A stretch of 64,000 nt of DNA, from contig NC_071347.1 in NCBI RefSeq assembly GCF_027744825.2, positions 22,982,001 to 23,046,000 of the forward strand, written 5' to 3'. This document shows positions 1 to 13,200 of the stretch, in pieces. The notes beneath the pieces are model-generated. The model saw nothing but the letters and a program-made list of their open reading frames with translations. It was not told the origin of the DNA and made no database searches. The stretch is from Synchiropus splendidus (lineage: Eukaryota; Chordata; Actinopteri; Syngnathiformes; Callionymidae). Within the stretch, counting starts at the first letter, position 1, and each line of letters starts with the position of its first letter. The translations under genes and the position numbers were made by a program.

Positions 1-321
1 AGGAGAGATGTCCAGGGTGTCCCCCACCTCCCACATGTAGCTAGGAACAGGAGGATTGAACAAGATCTTGGAGGGATGAATGTTTTTTGTCACATGAAAG
101 GCATGAACAGGCAGAGCTCACACTTTCCAGGTTTCAAAATAAAAGTCTGAAGAACACACCAACTTATTTCTCAAAACCCAGCGAGCTGAAAGTGAGTGGT
201 CTTTGTCCAGACCAGTCAAGCTGGTCTCAGCTACCAAATGTTGTCCTGAAGAGGACGGGAGTGGTCCGGTGTGGGAGGATCGCTGCGAGTGGTCTGACGG
301 ACTGAAGCTGTTGCTTAAACA

Positions 322-327
322 TTTATT
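322..327 (-). promoter_or_regulatory. spire2 polyadenylation signal
   Basis: The plus strand reads TTTATT, which is AATAAA on the minus strand, about 90 bases past the spire2 stop codon at 413-415. It is the first canonical signal downstream, so the 3' UTR is probably short and ends near position 300. Confidence 0.6.
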
Positions 328-412
328 GGTTCTTCAAGCTAAAATCATGAGGCGCTCAGAAGAGGCACGTTGAATCCGCTACGATGGACTGGTCTACGAT
401 GCTCCGTGCCTG

Positions 413-3400
413 TCACGCCGTGGAGCTTTGCTGGGGCTGCGGCTCCAGGCGACCCTGCCGCTGCAGCGCCGGCCTTGGAGCTGCCCGGGTGGGCGTGTTG
501 TTCAGGAAGTCCAGGCTGCGGCGGCTGGAGGAGATGACGTCGGCCACGAACTTGGTGCACTCGGCACAGATGTCCCGCAGCGAGCAGCCGTGAGCGTAGA
601 GGTGAGGGAACTCCTCCTCCACCGAGCGCCGGCACAGGCTCCGGAGAGGCCTGCGGACACGAGACACGGGTCAGCCAGAACATTAGGACCGCCTCAGTGA
701 GGCATCTGAGAGAGAGGTCCACCAGCTGGCCGTTGAGGGCCTATATCCATTGGACCTCAGATGGAAAAGGCCTGAGTGATGCCTGGTGAAGTGTGTTGGG
801 CTACGAGGGAGGTGGAGGTTGTAGGTCATAATCAAATTCTGTCGTAAAAAGAATTATCCTTCTTCTTAAACACACACTGACGGCCAGACTGGGCCCCAGG
901 GCCTCGCGTTGTGTCGAAGGGTTGGGAGAAGCAATGATGCTCCTGAACCCAGGCTGGGTGGTGTTGGATTCACGTCCCTTTCTCTCCCCTCCGTCCATTG
1001 AGAAGTGTCACACCAGCCGTCTGGAACAGCAGCGGCAGATTATCATCTCCACTTCCTGGTCACATGAGCAGCCAGAAAAGTAGCGACAGCTGGATAATTA
1101 TTATGTAACGTTTGCTCACTGGCAGTGGCAGTTGCATAAGCAGACGGGCTGATAGGTGGGCGGGGGGATTGGGGGGGGGGGTCTGATTGGATTGAGCAGG
1201 CCCGACATGATTGGATGACTGAGGTGCTCCTCTGCCGGAGTGAAACGAGGTCGGGTCCCGTCAGATTGAAGTGGGTTTGGGCCACCGAGTGAGACCTCGC
1301 CGACGTGTGAAGGCAGATTTATAATCCGTGCGGAGGTGACGGGGAAGCGAGGGGATTATCAATCCTGCTCTGCTAAACAACTTCTCTCTCAGAGAAGTTC
1401 ATCTGAAGGTGTGCTGACAGCGCGTCGCTCTCATGAGTCGGCAGCTTTGTGACGGGGTGAGGAGGTTCTCAAGAGGGAGCTCATCTCAAGCGGAGCTGCT
1501 CCTCCATCTTGCTGTAGAATTGGAGCAGAGGAAGCAGGGCTCGGACCGTTGAACATGATCTTCGGGCTGTGCCAGCAGCAGAAGTGAGCTTCTTCTGAAC
1601 GAGCTGCCAGTGACTCGCAGCAGAATTGCGTGTCTCAGGTCACCAGGGCGACTTGCAGAGTCAGGTTGTCTGATGTATGGTGAGCATGGAGAGAAAACAT
1701 CTCCACTCAGGCTCCCACAACTGAGGAGCAAGAAAGTTCTCGACCACATGAATAATACAACACAGCAGCTGGTCTTCAATGCTTAACGCCCACGTGCCGC
1801 CATCTTGGATTATGCATAAACGTGATGTTAAACATTGAAAACCAAAGTTTGTCTTCGTGTTTCACATCAGCTAAATAACTCATTGAATCCTGACCCTCTG
1901 GATCCAACACCCTCTTGCCATCATCATCAAGGTCAAGGATATCCATTCCCTCCAGCAGATGGCGATCTTGCAATCGCAACTATCAATGCATTTTCAACCA
2001 ATCCCTGCAATTTTGTCCAATCGCTGCGACCTTCCCGCCAACTCCACCCATCACTTGGGTCTCCTTTAGCCCCGCCCTCTCTATGGCATGTGCGGCAACA
2101 TTTCCCCTCCGTCCTTGTCGAGATGAAATGCTCACATCTTCCCACAAATCTTGTCAGCAAGGGTTGCGATTCAGACGTGAAGGATCCTCAATCCTACATG
2201 TCCAAATTCCCATGTTGGACATATAGAATAGCGGGAAATCAAATGCGGAACTGACTAGTGCAGCATCACCCGAACACTGTATAACAAAGATGGCCGACCT
2301 CCAGATCCATCTGTCTCCAGGGTGTTTCTGAGCCTGTGGAACAGATCAGCAGCTACTGTTTGACTGAGCCACTCACACACACCTTTACCTTCCCGACTCC
2401 GCCCCCATCCAAACCTCCATCAGGCTCCGCCCTCGTGAGGAGCTCCGGAACAAAACAATGCTGTCAGCCCGGAAAATACTCACGGAACTGCATCATAAAA
2501 AAGATGGACTAATTTTAGCAGTATTTATTATTTAGCATCAACAATTATTTATTATGTGCGTGTTTGTTCTTGCCCTTGAAAAACTCTTATTTGGTTCAAC
2601 TCATTGCAGCCTGGAGCTTTGTTTTAGCCTGTAAACTGACACTAGGGACTGGTTACTGGGGACTTGCAGGCACAGAACATTTCCACCAATCAGAGCCCAG
2701 CGTCACTGTGAGATTGCACTGTCCCACAATTTAGCTGTAAAGACAACAAACGAAGACCAGAGACCCTGAACCACACCTCCAGCATCAAGACCATGAAGCA
2801 CATGGACCGGAGACACCGACACCATCACAACAACGAGACATGTTGAGGAAAATATCAAAATATCAAGGGGAACTAGCGTAGCAGGCTAACCCTGGCGGAG
2901 TAACGTCGCCTAGTGTTCTCTGAAACATGGAATTGTCTCGCACATGAATGAACCAGAATCCAGTAATGTCAGCTGTTGATGACATCACCAGGACGCCACA
3001 GGTCCCCCTAAAAAAAAAACCCATAACAGAAGTTGAATTAAATGGTACACCATTAGCTCACAAGGTCTCGACTCCTCCTTGAAGCTGCTCACGCTGGCAG
3101 CCCTTTTGGCTAACAATGACGCAGCGGTTCTGAGGGCTAGCTCCTTCTCATGAGCCCAAAATGAACCTCAAAATAGATCTGTCAGAACACAGTCTGCGAC
3201 TTCACAAACTTAAGGTTCTGTCTACACTGGCTTCATGTTCAGGCATGGAGAGATACAGCGCCACTCACAGGACTGGCATGTGTACTGCATCATTTTCAGC
3301 TTATTTAAAACCAGCCCAACCAGACACAGGTGAACGATTCATGAGGTGTGTTCACGGTGTGTTGTGTATGTGGTCCTCCAACATGACAGGTCGGGGACCC

Positions 3401-6400
3401 AGGGTCTCCCTGGACGACTGAAGAGGCCAGACTCACTTGTAAATGTGACTTTTGTGTTCCTGGTTCCTGGCGGGACTCTGGAAGCCGACGGTGTAGACAG
3501 GAATGTGAGCCATCTTCTTAGAGGGGATCTTCATCTGCAGAGAGGAGCAGAGCGGATCAGCTGACCCGCACGAGCGGAGGCTGCTCACACACCGAGACAC
3601 TCCACCGAAGCCACCAAACACAAATCAAAAATGCTGACGAAGCACGCCACGCCACACCACACAAGCACGCACACGCACGGCACGGCAAAGTTAAAAAAGC
3701 CCGATGTCAAACCTACAGAGCACAGAAGCACACATCCAACATGGCCTGAGGCAACAGAGGTCGACAGAAACAGTTAACACGGTGCCGCTCGAGCAGAGAG
3801 CATGACGATGTCATCAAGTGATCTGAGCGACAGAAGACTGTCTCATGACTGAGGTTTTTACCTTCACACTGCATGAGCCGCACACCGACCTGAGGGGAAC
3901 ATGAGAGGGGTTAATGACGAGAGACCACATCAGCTCATGCATATATGACTGAAGAGCAGCAGCCCAATAACCGAGCCCTGAGGTGCACCGCTGTTCCCGC
4001 CCAGTCCTACCAGTGAAGACCGTGAAAACACCGCAAAAGAATGGTGCTCGAGAGCAAAATGAAAGGTCTGTAGGGATGACTTCATGAAGATGGAAACTTC
4101 ACATCAGGGTTCTCGATTGGGGTGTGGAACACGAGAGCAGGGCGGCTGGTGCATCCTTCACCGTCCTCCTTAAGGGACTACCTTAAAAGGCAGAGTCCTT
4201 CTCAACTAAAGGTGAGGAAGCACTGACATCACAGGTCACACTTCACTACAACTACGTTGACAAAAACAACTCCCAGTAAAGGGGCTCACAATCCCAGCAT
4301 CAGCCTCAACACTCTTCACATGGAGACATTCAAGCACCGCGTGTCCAATCATTTGTCCTGCCTGACTGTGTCTCCAAACTTTTCATGTCCCTCTGAGAGT
4401 CTCGTTTTTGATCTCAGTATCTTCATCTCTGACTCTCCTGACTCGTGGTGCATCCAATTCCTCCCTGAATCCTCAACCTCAACCCTCAAACATGGATGGA
4501 GGAAGGAATTGGAATTCACCCTTTGACTCTTGGTGGCAGTGACCTCTACGGCATGAGAAGCTTCACCGTGGCCTCCACCCTGGGATGCCCTCTTCTTCGC
4601 CTCCATCATCTCCAGTCTCCACAGAAACATGTCATGACAGGTTCAACTCTCCGCTCAACTTCCAAACGCAGGAGTCGTGGCTCCTGTTTCGCCATGAAGC
4701 GAACTCACGGCGCTCGTCTCTTGACAGTGGCGCCCCTCAATCCCTGCGCTGCAGCCGCTCCAACAGTTTCTGGAATAAATGATGGAATTCCAAGCGTGTC
4801 CGAACGCGTCCGTACCTTTTGCACAGCAAGCAGGTTGACGGCCAGGAGAAGAGCGGGAACCTGGTTCTGCAGCAGCAGCAGATCTGACACACACACACAC
4901 ACATGGTGAAGACCTCATCACAGCGACCACAGATCCAGCTGCAGCGTCTCACCCTCCCCTTCCTCAGGTTACTGTACAGCTCCTTGTTCTGTAGGAACTT
5001 CTCCATCTCTGCCTTGACCAGCACTCGGCGCACGTTGATGACCTCATCGACGGTCAAGGCCAAACTCTCCACGGGGTGGCTGAACTCGTCCTGGACACAG
5101 GAGAACCAGGCGTCAGTGCTGACCCCCCAAACCAGTGAATCCCACCTCTGAGCCAGTCGACCTGCTCAAGTCTGGTGGACACTTGGGGTCAGCTGTCAGT
5201 CTCGGTCCAGTTAGAGTCTGAATTTTATGGTCCAAGGAGTTCAAGCTTTAGACAGAGTGATATTAGTCTGCCCCATCCAACGTCTCATCAAGACTGATCC
5301 CTGGGGGACTGAAAGCTCGTCCCACTGCAACACTGGCATGTAGCAGGACAGGGCTTCCTGTCAGTCATCGAGATCAGCCGCCAAAATAAGACTTCCTGCG
5401 AGTCACTGCTCGCCTCAGAACCAGCTGGAAGAATCTAAAAAGCTTGGAATTTGTCTTAAAATAAGCAAGTCAGACAGAAAAACTAAAGATGCCAGATATT
5501 TATGATTTTTTAACCTGCTTGGACTCTAAAAAGAAGTGACCTACGTTTGTCCAACTTTATACTGCGACACTGAAGTATCAGACATGGAGGGCAGTTACAC
5601 AGCTTCAGGGGCCCACTGTGCACTGTGACCCATGTGAGGGGCCAAAATAACAGATGGAAAGAACTTGAATTCTGCTCCTAAAATATATTTTAAAAGTGTA
5701 ATATTGCCATTAAAGTCTGTTCTGTGCCCAATGACGTGTGTATTCTAAGGGATGTGAGGGAACAACTCATGTTAAAATGAGCATCCAATTTAAGGAAAAA
5801 AGTATGTAGCATTTCCTTGGATTCTCTCTGACCTCATGAGGGCCACATCAATAAAGGCCACATGTGGCCCCTAGGCCGCACCTTGCCCACCCCTGATTCA
5901 GACTCTCTAGTGCCGGTTCTTGTCCATGTCGGCCGTCGAGTCCAGCTGTTATAGTCAGGCTCTCTTATGAGCATCGACCTAGCGAAGCCTGGTTGTTCAC
6001 ACTGCTTTACAAACCCTGATTCTCTGTTTGGACCGTGGTCCAGTCAGCTTCGGCTGGTCTCCTGGACCCTCGAGAGGTTTCGGATCATGAACAGCCATGT
6101 TTCATCAGTGCACGATGGGAGTGTGGTGAAAGGTGGGTGGGATTTCTGGACTCACCATCCACTGGTGCTCCTGGCCAGTCCTGGACTTGGGCTCATCCGT
6201 GGTCTCGTCCACTGAGTTCAGGGACCAGCGCGCCGGGGAAGCTGGCGGCACCCAGCCCTGCACCGGGAGAGAAGCTGGGGGGCACAGGAGCAGAGGTCAG
6301 GGGGCGCAGACGGGGAGGCCCGGGACATGACTTAGACATCAACTCAGAAGGTCATGCTCTATACATCTGGAGCTGATGGATGGAGCTCAGTGAGAGGCTT

Positions 6401-9400
6401 GACAGAGCGGACGTAGAGGCGCACGCACGGGCACACACTCGCTGGCAAGGTGTCGATTCAGCTCTAATGGAAAGTAAACAGGTGGAGAGGAAGCGCCAGC
6501 AGGCGGGTAAACATCATTTGGCACCGGCAAACATCACACTGACGCGCGACTGTGAGCGCCCCCGGTGGCTGACTGTGGTACGACTGCTGGAGCAAAGAGG
6601 CCAAGACATTTCCGCATCAAATCCGGCTTGAAGTTTCTGTCTGTCTGCGTTCAACATTAAGGAAGGTGTAAAAGCAAACAGAGCATCGACGTTTAAATCC
6701 AGCTTTTCTCTGTATTTGTGTCTTATGCATCGATCATCAACTCACCCTTAATTTCTGCCTTATTTCACCAGGTTCTTGAAAAAAACAGTCGTGCATTCTC
6801 CTCCAGCAGAAAAAGTTGAAATCTTAAAATAATAATGATAATAATAATTTCATGGTCACTCGTCTTTTTAGCATTTTTATCCCCACCATTTTTGTCATGT
6901 TCAGTTAGGACGTGTTTTCTGTTATATGTAACACAGTACATCTTTTATACTTTTTATTTCTCGGGCATCAAAAACACTTTTTATGGCCATTTATCTCAAC
7001 GCATTGAATTAGAACTATTTTACTTTTGTATTTATTTTGAACACCAAACATTATGACCACCAGCACACATTTGCAGGTAGGGGGCGCTGCTCCTCTGATG
7101 TTTCAATCTGAAATGATAATGACACACACTGGTGGTCATAATGTTATGGCATCATGGGTAGGGAAAATAAAAACCCAACCAAGTCCGACTGGAAGTTATA
7201 TTACGTTTCCCCCTGCAGGAAGAGTGATGGCGGTGCAACGAGTGCCAATCCCAGAACAAACAAAAAACAAAATTTATTCTTCCATTTTTTATGCATAATA
7301 TTCCTAAATGATCATATACTTTTACAGGTTACTATTTAAAAAGGTTTATATACACACAATTATTTTTGCGCTTTATAGATACAGATTTTATGGACTACTT
7401 AACTTAATGAATTAAATCTTCATTTGTTGTTCTTTCATGAATCTTCTGTTTATTTTTACATACTTTTTTCTACCTTTATTTTAACCATAAGGTTTTCCTA
7501 ATTTACTTTTTTTATTTTGTGACTGTAACTTTTTTTGCTTAATACCCCTTCATCCATGCTTGTTTTTTGTTAAGGTGCCATGTTACTAGCTTGTAGGAGC
7601 TCGTTTTTTTAAATGAAGTTGATCGAGTCAGTCTCATCTTGGGATCCTCAGCAGAAGATGGAGCGACTGTATTGATCCAGAGCTCGTGCTCGACAGCAGC
7701 GTACTGACCTCGGTGCGTGGTCAGGGGTCTGCATCGCTCTCCTCTGAGCCTGACGCCTCCTTCCAGCTGGGTGGAGTCGGAGACAGACGGGGCCATCTGG
7801 CCCCTCAGCAGAGCCAGGTCGTGCTCGGAGAAGGAGCGGTCTCTCTTGATGGGTCCGGCCACAGCCGCCCGGAGCTCCTCACTGTCTGGAGAGTCTTCGT
7901 CCTGCAGGGGTTCGGAGGGCTGACTGACTGATGCGGAGGACCAGCCGCTGATGGCAGCCTCAGAACCTCTAGTGTGTGTTCTTCAGATGCCGCCGTGGGC
8001 AGTCGCTCACCTCAGACAGGTTCATCTCCTCCATCTCGGCCAGAGTCGGGGCTTTGAGCAGCACTCGAGGCCGAGCCGGCGCTTTGGGTCGGCACCCCTG
8101 GCCCGACAGAGACAGGTCGATGCAGGACGTGGATTTGACGTTACAAGGGCAGGTCTGAGCCAGACAGGGCAGCGAGCCGAACGCTGGCGGAGGAGAAAGT
8201 GGACGGAACTTCAGACGGGACCCGTGCAGCAGCTCATCTCACAAGGAGCTTCACGGTGACGCGTCCCTCTTATCTGTCCCTCACAAGGCGTGTTCAGGTT
8301 CGATCACTATCAACTCACCAACTTCAGGAACCACCTGGACTTTGGAGCCATGGACGCAGGTCCCAGCTGATACAGAGGCAGCTGAAGAGCTTCACTCTTG
8401 CACTGGAACGCACCAGTGACCTTCAGGAGCTGGCCTCAGCGCCTGCTTTGCTGAAACGTTTGCTCTGTTCCCGCTCATTTCCCCTCAGCTGCCGGACTGT
8501 TTACACCCGCTAATGAACTTTATTTTTAGACGCAGCTCTGAGAGGAGGATCAATGGAGCACTCAGTCCACTTAAATAACCTGCTTCACGCCAAAGCCGAG
8601 AGCGGAGACGCAGCTATGCTCCAGAGACTTTTCTCTATCGTTCTCTGTCTCTCAACTGAGGTCAGGTCGCAGGGGCAGCGGCTGAAGTGAAGAGGCCCTC
8701 ACAAACAGAAGCCAACTCCAGCTCTCTGCAGGGTTATTGAGGTGCTCAGCATCTTTGAAGAGCACAGGCTCTTCTCCGAGTCTCTCCTGGATGACTGAGC
8801 TGCTCTCTCTAAGAGACCACAGTTCCCAGTCAGGCCGCTCTCTAGTCATGAGAAATGAGCTGAGCCAGAAGGCAAAGCTCTCCTGCTGGGTTTCTCCTCT
8901 CTCTCCTGTGGTCACCAGCCCTGGAGTGACCCACAGAACCAGAGAGAACAGCAGCATTTATGATCACGAAAATCATTTCAGGTTTCTCTGAAAGGCAGCT
9001 CCTCCCCATCACGAGTGTGGAGCTTGGATGTCTTACGTCTGGAGCTGGGTGGGTCCACGGGCCGAAGCTTCCTCTCCATCTTGATCTCAGCCAGGACTCG
9101 GTCGTGGAGAGACGGCTGCTGGGGGGGAGGAGGGGGGAGGCACCGCTCGGCTGCCTGAGGAAGGACCAGCACATCAGCTCCGGATGGTTCCAGAACAGGG
9201 TCCGTGCGCAGATCAGGACTCACCGGTTTGAGGGGCGGCCTGGACCTGATGAAGTCCAGCATCAGCTCGTGGGCGTTCCTCTTCACCCTGGTGGGGATCT
9301 CTCCGTTGATCTGCGGGACCGAGGGTCAGAGGTCAGAGGCGGCAGGGGCGGCGGTCCGACCTGCTCTCACCATGACTTTGCGCAGCTGGTACTTGCGCGA

Positions 9401-10175
9401 GCGAATGTCCTGCATCAGCATCTCGAAGGGCGTGAGGCTGAACTCGATGGGCAGCGGGTTGAACGGCTGCTCCTGGACCTTCTTCAGCTTCACGCCCTGA
9501 CGCAGCTCCTTCATCAGCCCCACCCACAGACGAGCCTGGAGGAGGAGCCAGAGTCACACGTCTGGACCCGTCACCACGGCGACCACGCCAGCCTCACCCA
9601 GTCTCGGTGTTTGAGTTCGTCCAGTTCGGCGGTGGCGAGCGTGGTTTCCTCGCGCGAGATCTTCCTCAGCATCTGGAAGACCAGTCTCTGCATGACTCAG
9701 AAGCACAGACACATCTGAGGCTCAACTGAAACTATTGTCACCAGGGTGGAGAGGAGAGGCGCCAAGATGGCCGCCAAAACAAACCATTGCTCTGTGACAT
9801 CATTTGTCTGGGATCAATAGTACAATAAATAAAAACGGCCTTCTTTTCTATTGTATTACGTGAGAAAAAAACGTGTTTTAGTTGGTGTTAACAAAATATT
9901 ATATCTCAAAAGTATGTCACTTTAAGACAAAAAAATCTAGAATAATAAATGAAAGTAACAGTGAAAATCAAAATTTATAATTGTGTGAAAATGTGAAAAT
10001 CATATTTAAATAACAATTTAAGGAAAGGAAAAAAGGAATTAAAAATAGGAAAACTATTTTTAAATGTATTTAAAAATATAACTGAAAGATTGAAAAACAT
10101 TTTTTAAAGATAATGCTAGGGAGACTGTCAACTGGCATAAAAAATGATATCATATATATACATACATATATATGC

Positions 10176-10215
<40 letters not shown>

Positions 10216-13200
10216 ATAACTGAGATGAAATGCAATAAATAAACATTTAATGAAATAGCCTTATTAAATGAAGTCACATGGTTTTTAAATGTTTAAAATC
10301 TAATCCAAATAACATCAGCGGTGTCGTCAGCTGACCTCTCACACGGTCACCATGGTAACCAGCTCACCTCCTTGGCGTCTTTGATCCTGATGAGGAACGT
10401 CTGCAGCTCCAGCGTCTCCACGAACAGAGCCCTGCAGACCGCCTGGTAGTGGTCCGGCGCCAGGCTCCTGTCGGCCAGCCGGGAGGCACACAGCGCCATC
10501 ACCTGGTGGAAGGTGCAGACCGGCCGGCAGGAGGCGTCCGGCTCCTCCTCGTCCTCCAGCAGCTGCTCCTCCTCCTCCTCCTCGCTGTAGCCTTCGTCAC
10601 ATGTGCCGTTGCTGCCGCAGGCGTCTCCCTCGGCGGCGCCGTTCCCTCGGACCATCCGCTCGATCAGACGCTCCAGCTGGGGACTCAGCTCGCGCTCCTC
10701 GCTGTCGTCCAGACCCCAGTCCAGGGCCCGGTAGATGGCCACACCCAAGGACTGGACCAGCTGTGGAGAGAGGAGGTTGCAAGGTCCCGGGTCGTCTGCC
10801 ACTGCACGCATGCGTTTGTGGGACTCACCTGTCGCTCCGCTGCTCGAGGAAGAGGAGGAGCTTCAGAGTCATCTGAGGAGGAGAAACACCAGCGTGAGTC
10901 CAGCTCGCTGTCTGCATGTCTCACGGCTGAGCATCACCTGACCTCTGACCTACACCGACAGGGGTTTGAGGAGCTCAGTCATCCCCCAGAGACTCAGAGC
11001 AGAGTAGCTGTCTCTGGTCTGTGTCTCCTCTGGTCTGTCTCCCAGGATTGTTCTCATCCGTTTGTTGTCCATGTCTGGCCTCCATTGTTCACCTTCATCA
11101 CCTATTTCACATCTCCTGCTTCTTCCTCTTGGTCCCTCCATCCCTTCCACTCCTTCTCTACAAACATCTCTCCAACTCCATCCACCTTTCAGTCCTTCCC
11201 ATCGTCCTTGGATGGAGACTGCTGTGTCCCTCCTGATCTGTCCACCAGGCCCCTGCCAACCTCTGTCACTCCTGTCTCCTCCTCCTCCTCCTTCCTCAGC
11301 TCCATCCATCTGAATCTGTTTCTCCTGCTCTTGAGGAACCAGTTGGATGAGAAGGTCTGTCTTCCCAGTGAGGCCAGGTCCATCTGACTCCACCCTCCTG
11401 AGTCCAGCATCACTGCTGAGACCTTCCCTCCTGAACACTTCCTCAGAAGAACCTGGTCCCGAGCAGCTTCATGGAAACGTGAGGAGACAGAGGGGAGTGT
11501 GGAGTCAGCAGAGCTGCTGATCAGAGGAGCAGCAGTGATCGATGCAAACCTGCCGATGGAGGAAGCGGCCGAGCGGGAACAAGAGGTTCCTGTGTGTGAG
11601 AGGGAGGCTAAAAGCACCGGCTCAGATGTCCGCCACGACACCCTAGAGGCCTGAAAGTCTGGGCTCAGCAGCTCTCACTGCAGAGAAACCAGAGACGGCA
11701 CAAAGAGCGGCCAATGAAAGGCTGCAGACTCTCCAGGGAAAGAAGAGACACCAAGAGAGGACGAGAGTCAGGAGGAGCTGCGGTCGGGACGTCAACAGTT
11801 CCGCCCCGAGACCCGGTCCACCCTGCCCGGCCCGGCCCGACAACAATAGCAGCCACACAATCCCAGACACCAGCCTGAACCCGCCGGGCCGGTTCTGGCT
11901 CGGTCCAGACCGGCGGTTCCCACAGTTGCGGGTCAGCGGTCACACGAGACCGAGGCCACGCCTGGATCCTGCAGGCACAACAGCCTGTTCAGCCACTTGC
12001 TTCAGTTCATGAAGTGGTAAGGAAACACCCAAACATTACGACCACCCGAGGAGGCAGGAGTAAACCTGAGCTCCATCCTGCCCTCGCTCACGGCAGGATC
12101 TCATCTCCACCCGGGCTGAGAGACTCAGAGGAGCTGATCCTCATCCAAGCAGAGAGGCTCAGTCTGGACTCTCTGAGAGAGAGAAGCTCCGACATCCAGG
12201 AGAGACTCGGACGAGAGCCTCTCTAGCTCGACCAGACCTCAGCTACGACCAGGCAGTGGGCGGGTTTCCGTGACTGAAAGTCCAGGACCACAACGTTGGA
12301 GCTCAGTGGAAGATGTTCCAAAGAACGAGGGAGTTTGTTTCCAGTTCCTCTCCAGTTTTTCTCTTTTAGAATCCAGATATTGAGAGGAATAAATCCCAAG
12401 GACGACTCGTCTCCAGACGATTGTGCTGCATGCAATCATTTCCAGTGCAGGTAACTCAGTTAACAGCGTCTGTCGCCATGGCGATGAAGTCACAACCAGA
12501 CAGCGGGAGATGGAGAGAAGTGGCCTGTCCACAGACAAGTCAGGAGCTCAGCCTTAGGTACACAGCGACAGCTGGAGAGCGACCTTTGCCCGGGACTGTG
12601 ATGCATCACTCAGATCAAGGTTCACGCAGATGAACAACTGAAGAAACCTTGGATGAAGTCATATTGTTTAGTGAAGAAATACCTTCTGGAGAATTGTCCC
12701 TTTACAGAGGAAATTAATACATTAATCATTTTCTTTATGAAACACTTGTTTTTGCTCAGAATTATTACAATTGGAAACTTTTTCTTATTAATCTGCTCTT
12801 CAAACTCACAAAAACTCTGACTTTCAACATTTCTTTTGCACAATTGAATTATTATTATTTATGATCATAATTGTTATCATTTTCTTCTTTCTCACTTTGT
12901 AAATGTAGCCAGGGAAAGTGAATGTAACATGAATAATGTGTTTAACTTAAATGAGAGAAATGAGAGAAAAGAATATTAAATCTGCTCACTTGAATAATGT
13001 TAGCTCAGTGAATATTGTCCGAGGTGAAAACACATCAAGTAAAAGGGGGATATATTCAGTGACTGTAGCCACATTTGTTCACTCCCTGGAGCAGGTGTCT
13101 CTCGTGTCAGAGAGGTGAAGGTGTGGGTGAGACAAGACTCGGCTCAGGTCAAGAGGTGAAGAAAGAGCTGAGCCAGGAGACAAAGCTCTCCACTGACTGT

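Noticed and set aside
10449..11387. 312-codon plus-strand open frame
   Set aside because: Its first third is antisense to spire2 exon 3, and the rest has no motif and biased Ser/Pro/Leu composition. The minus-strand exon is clearly the real coding strand.
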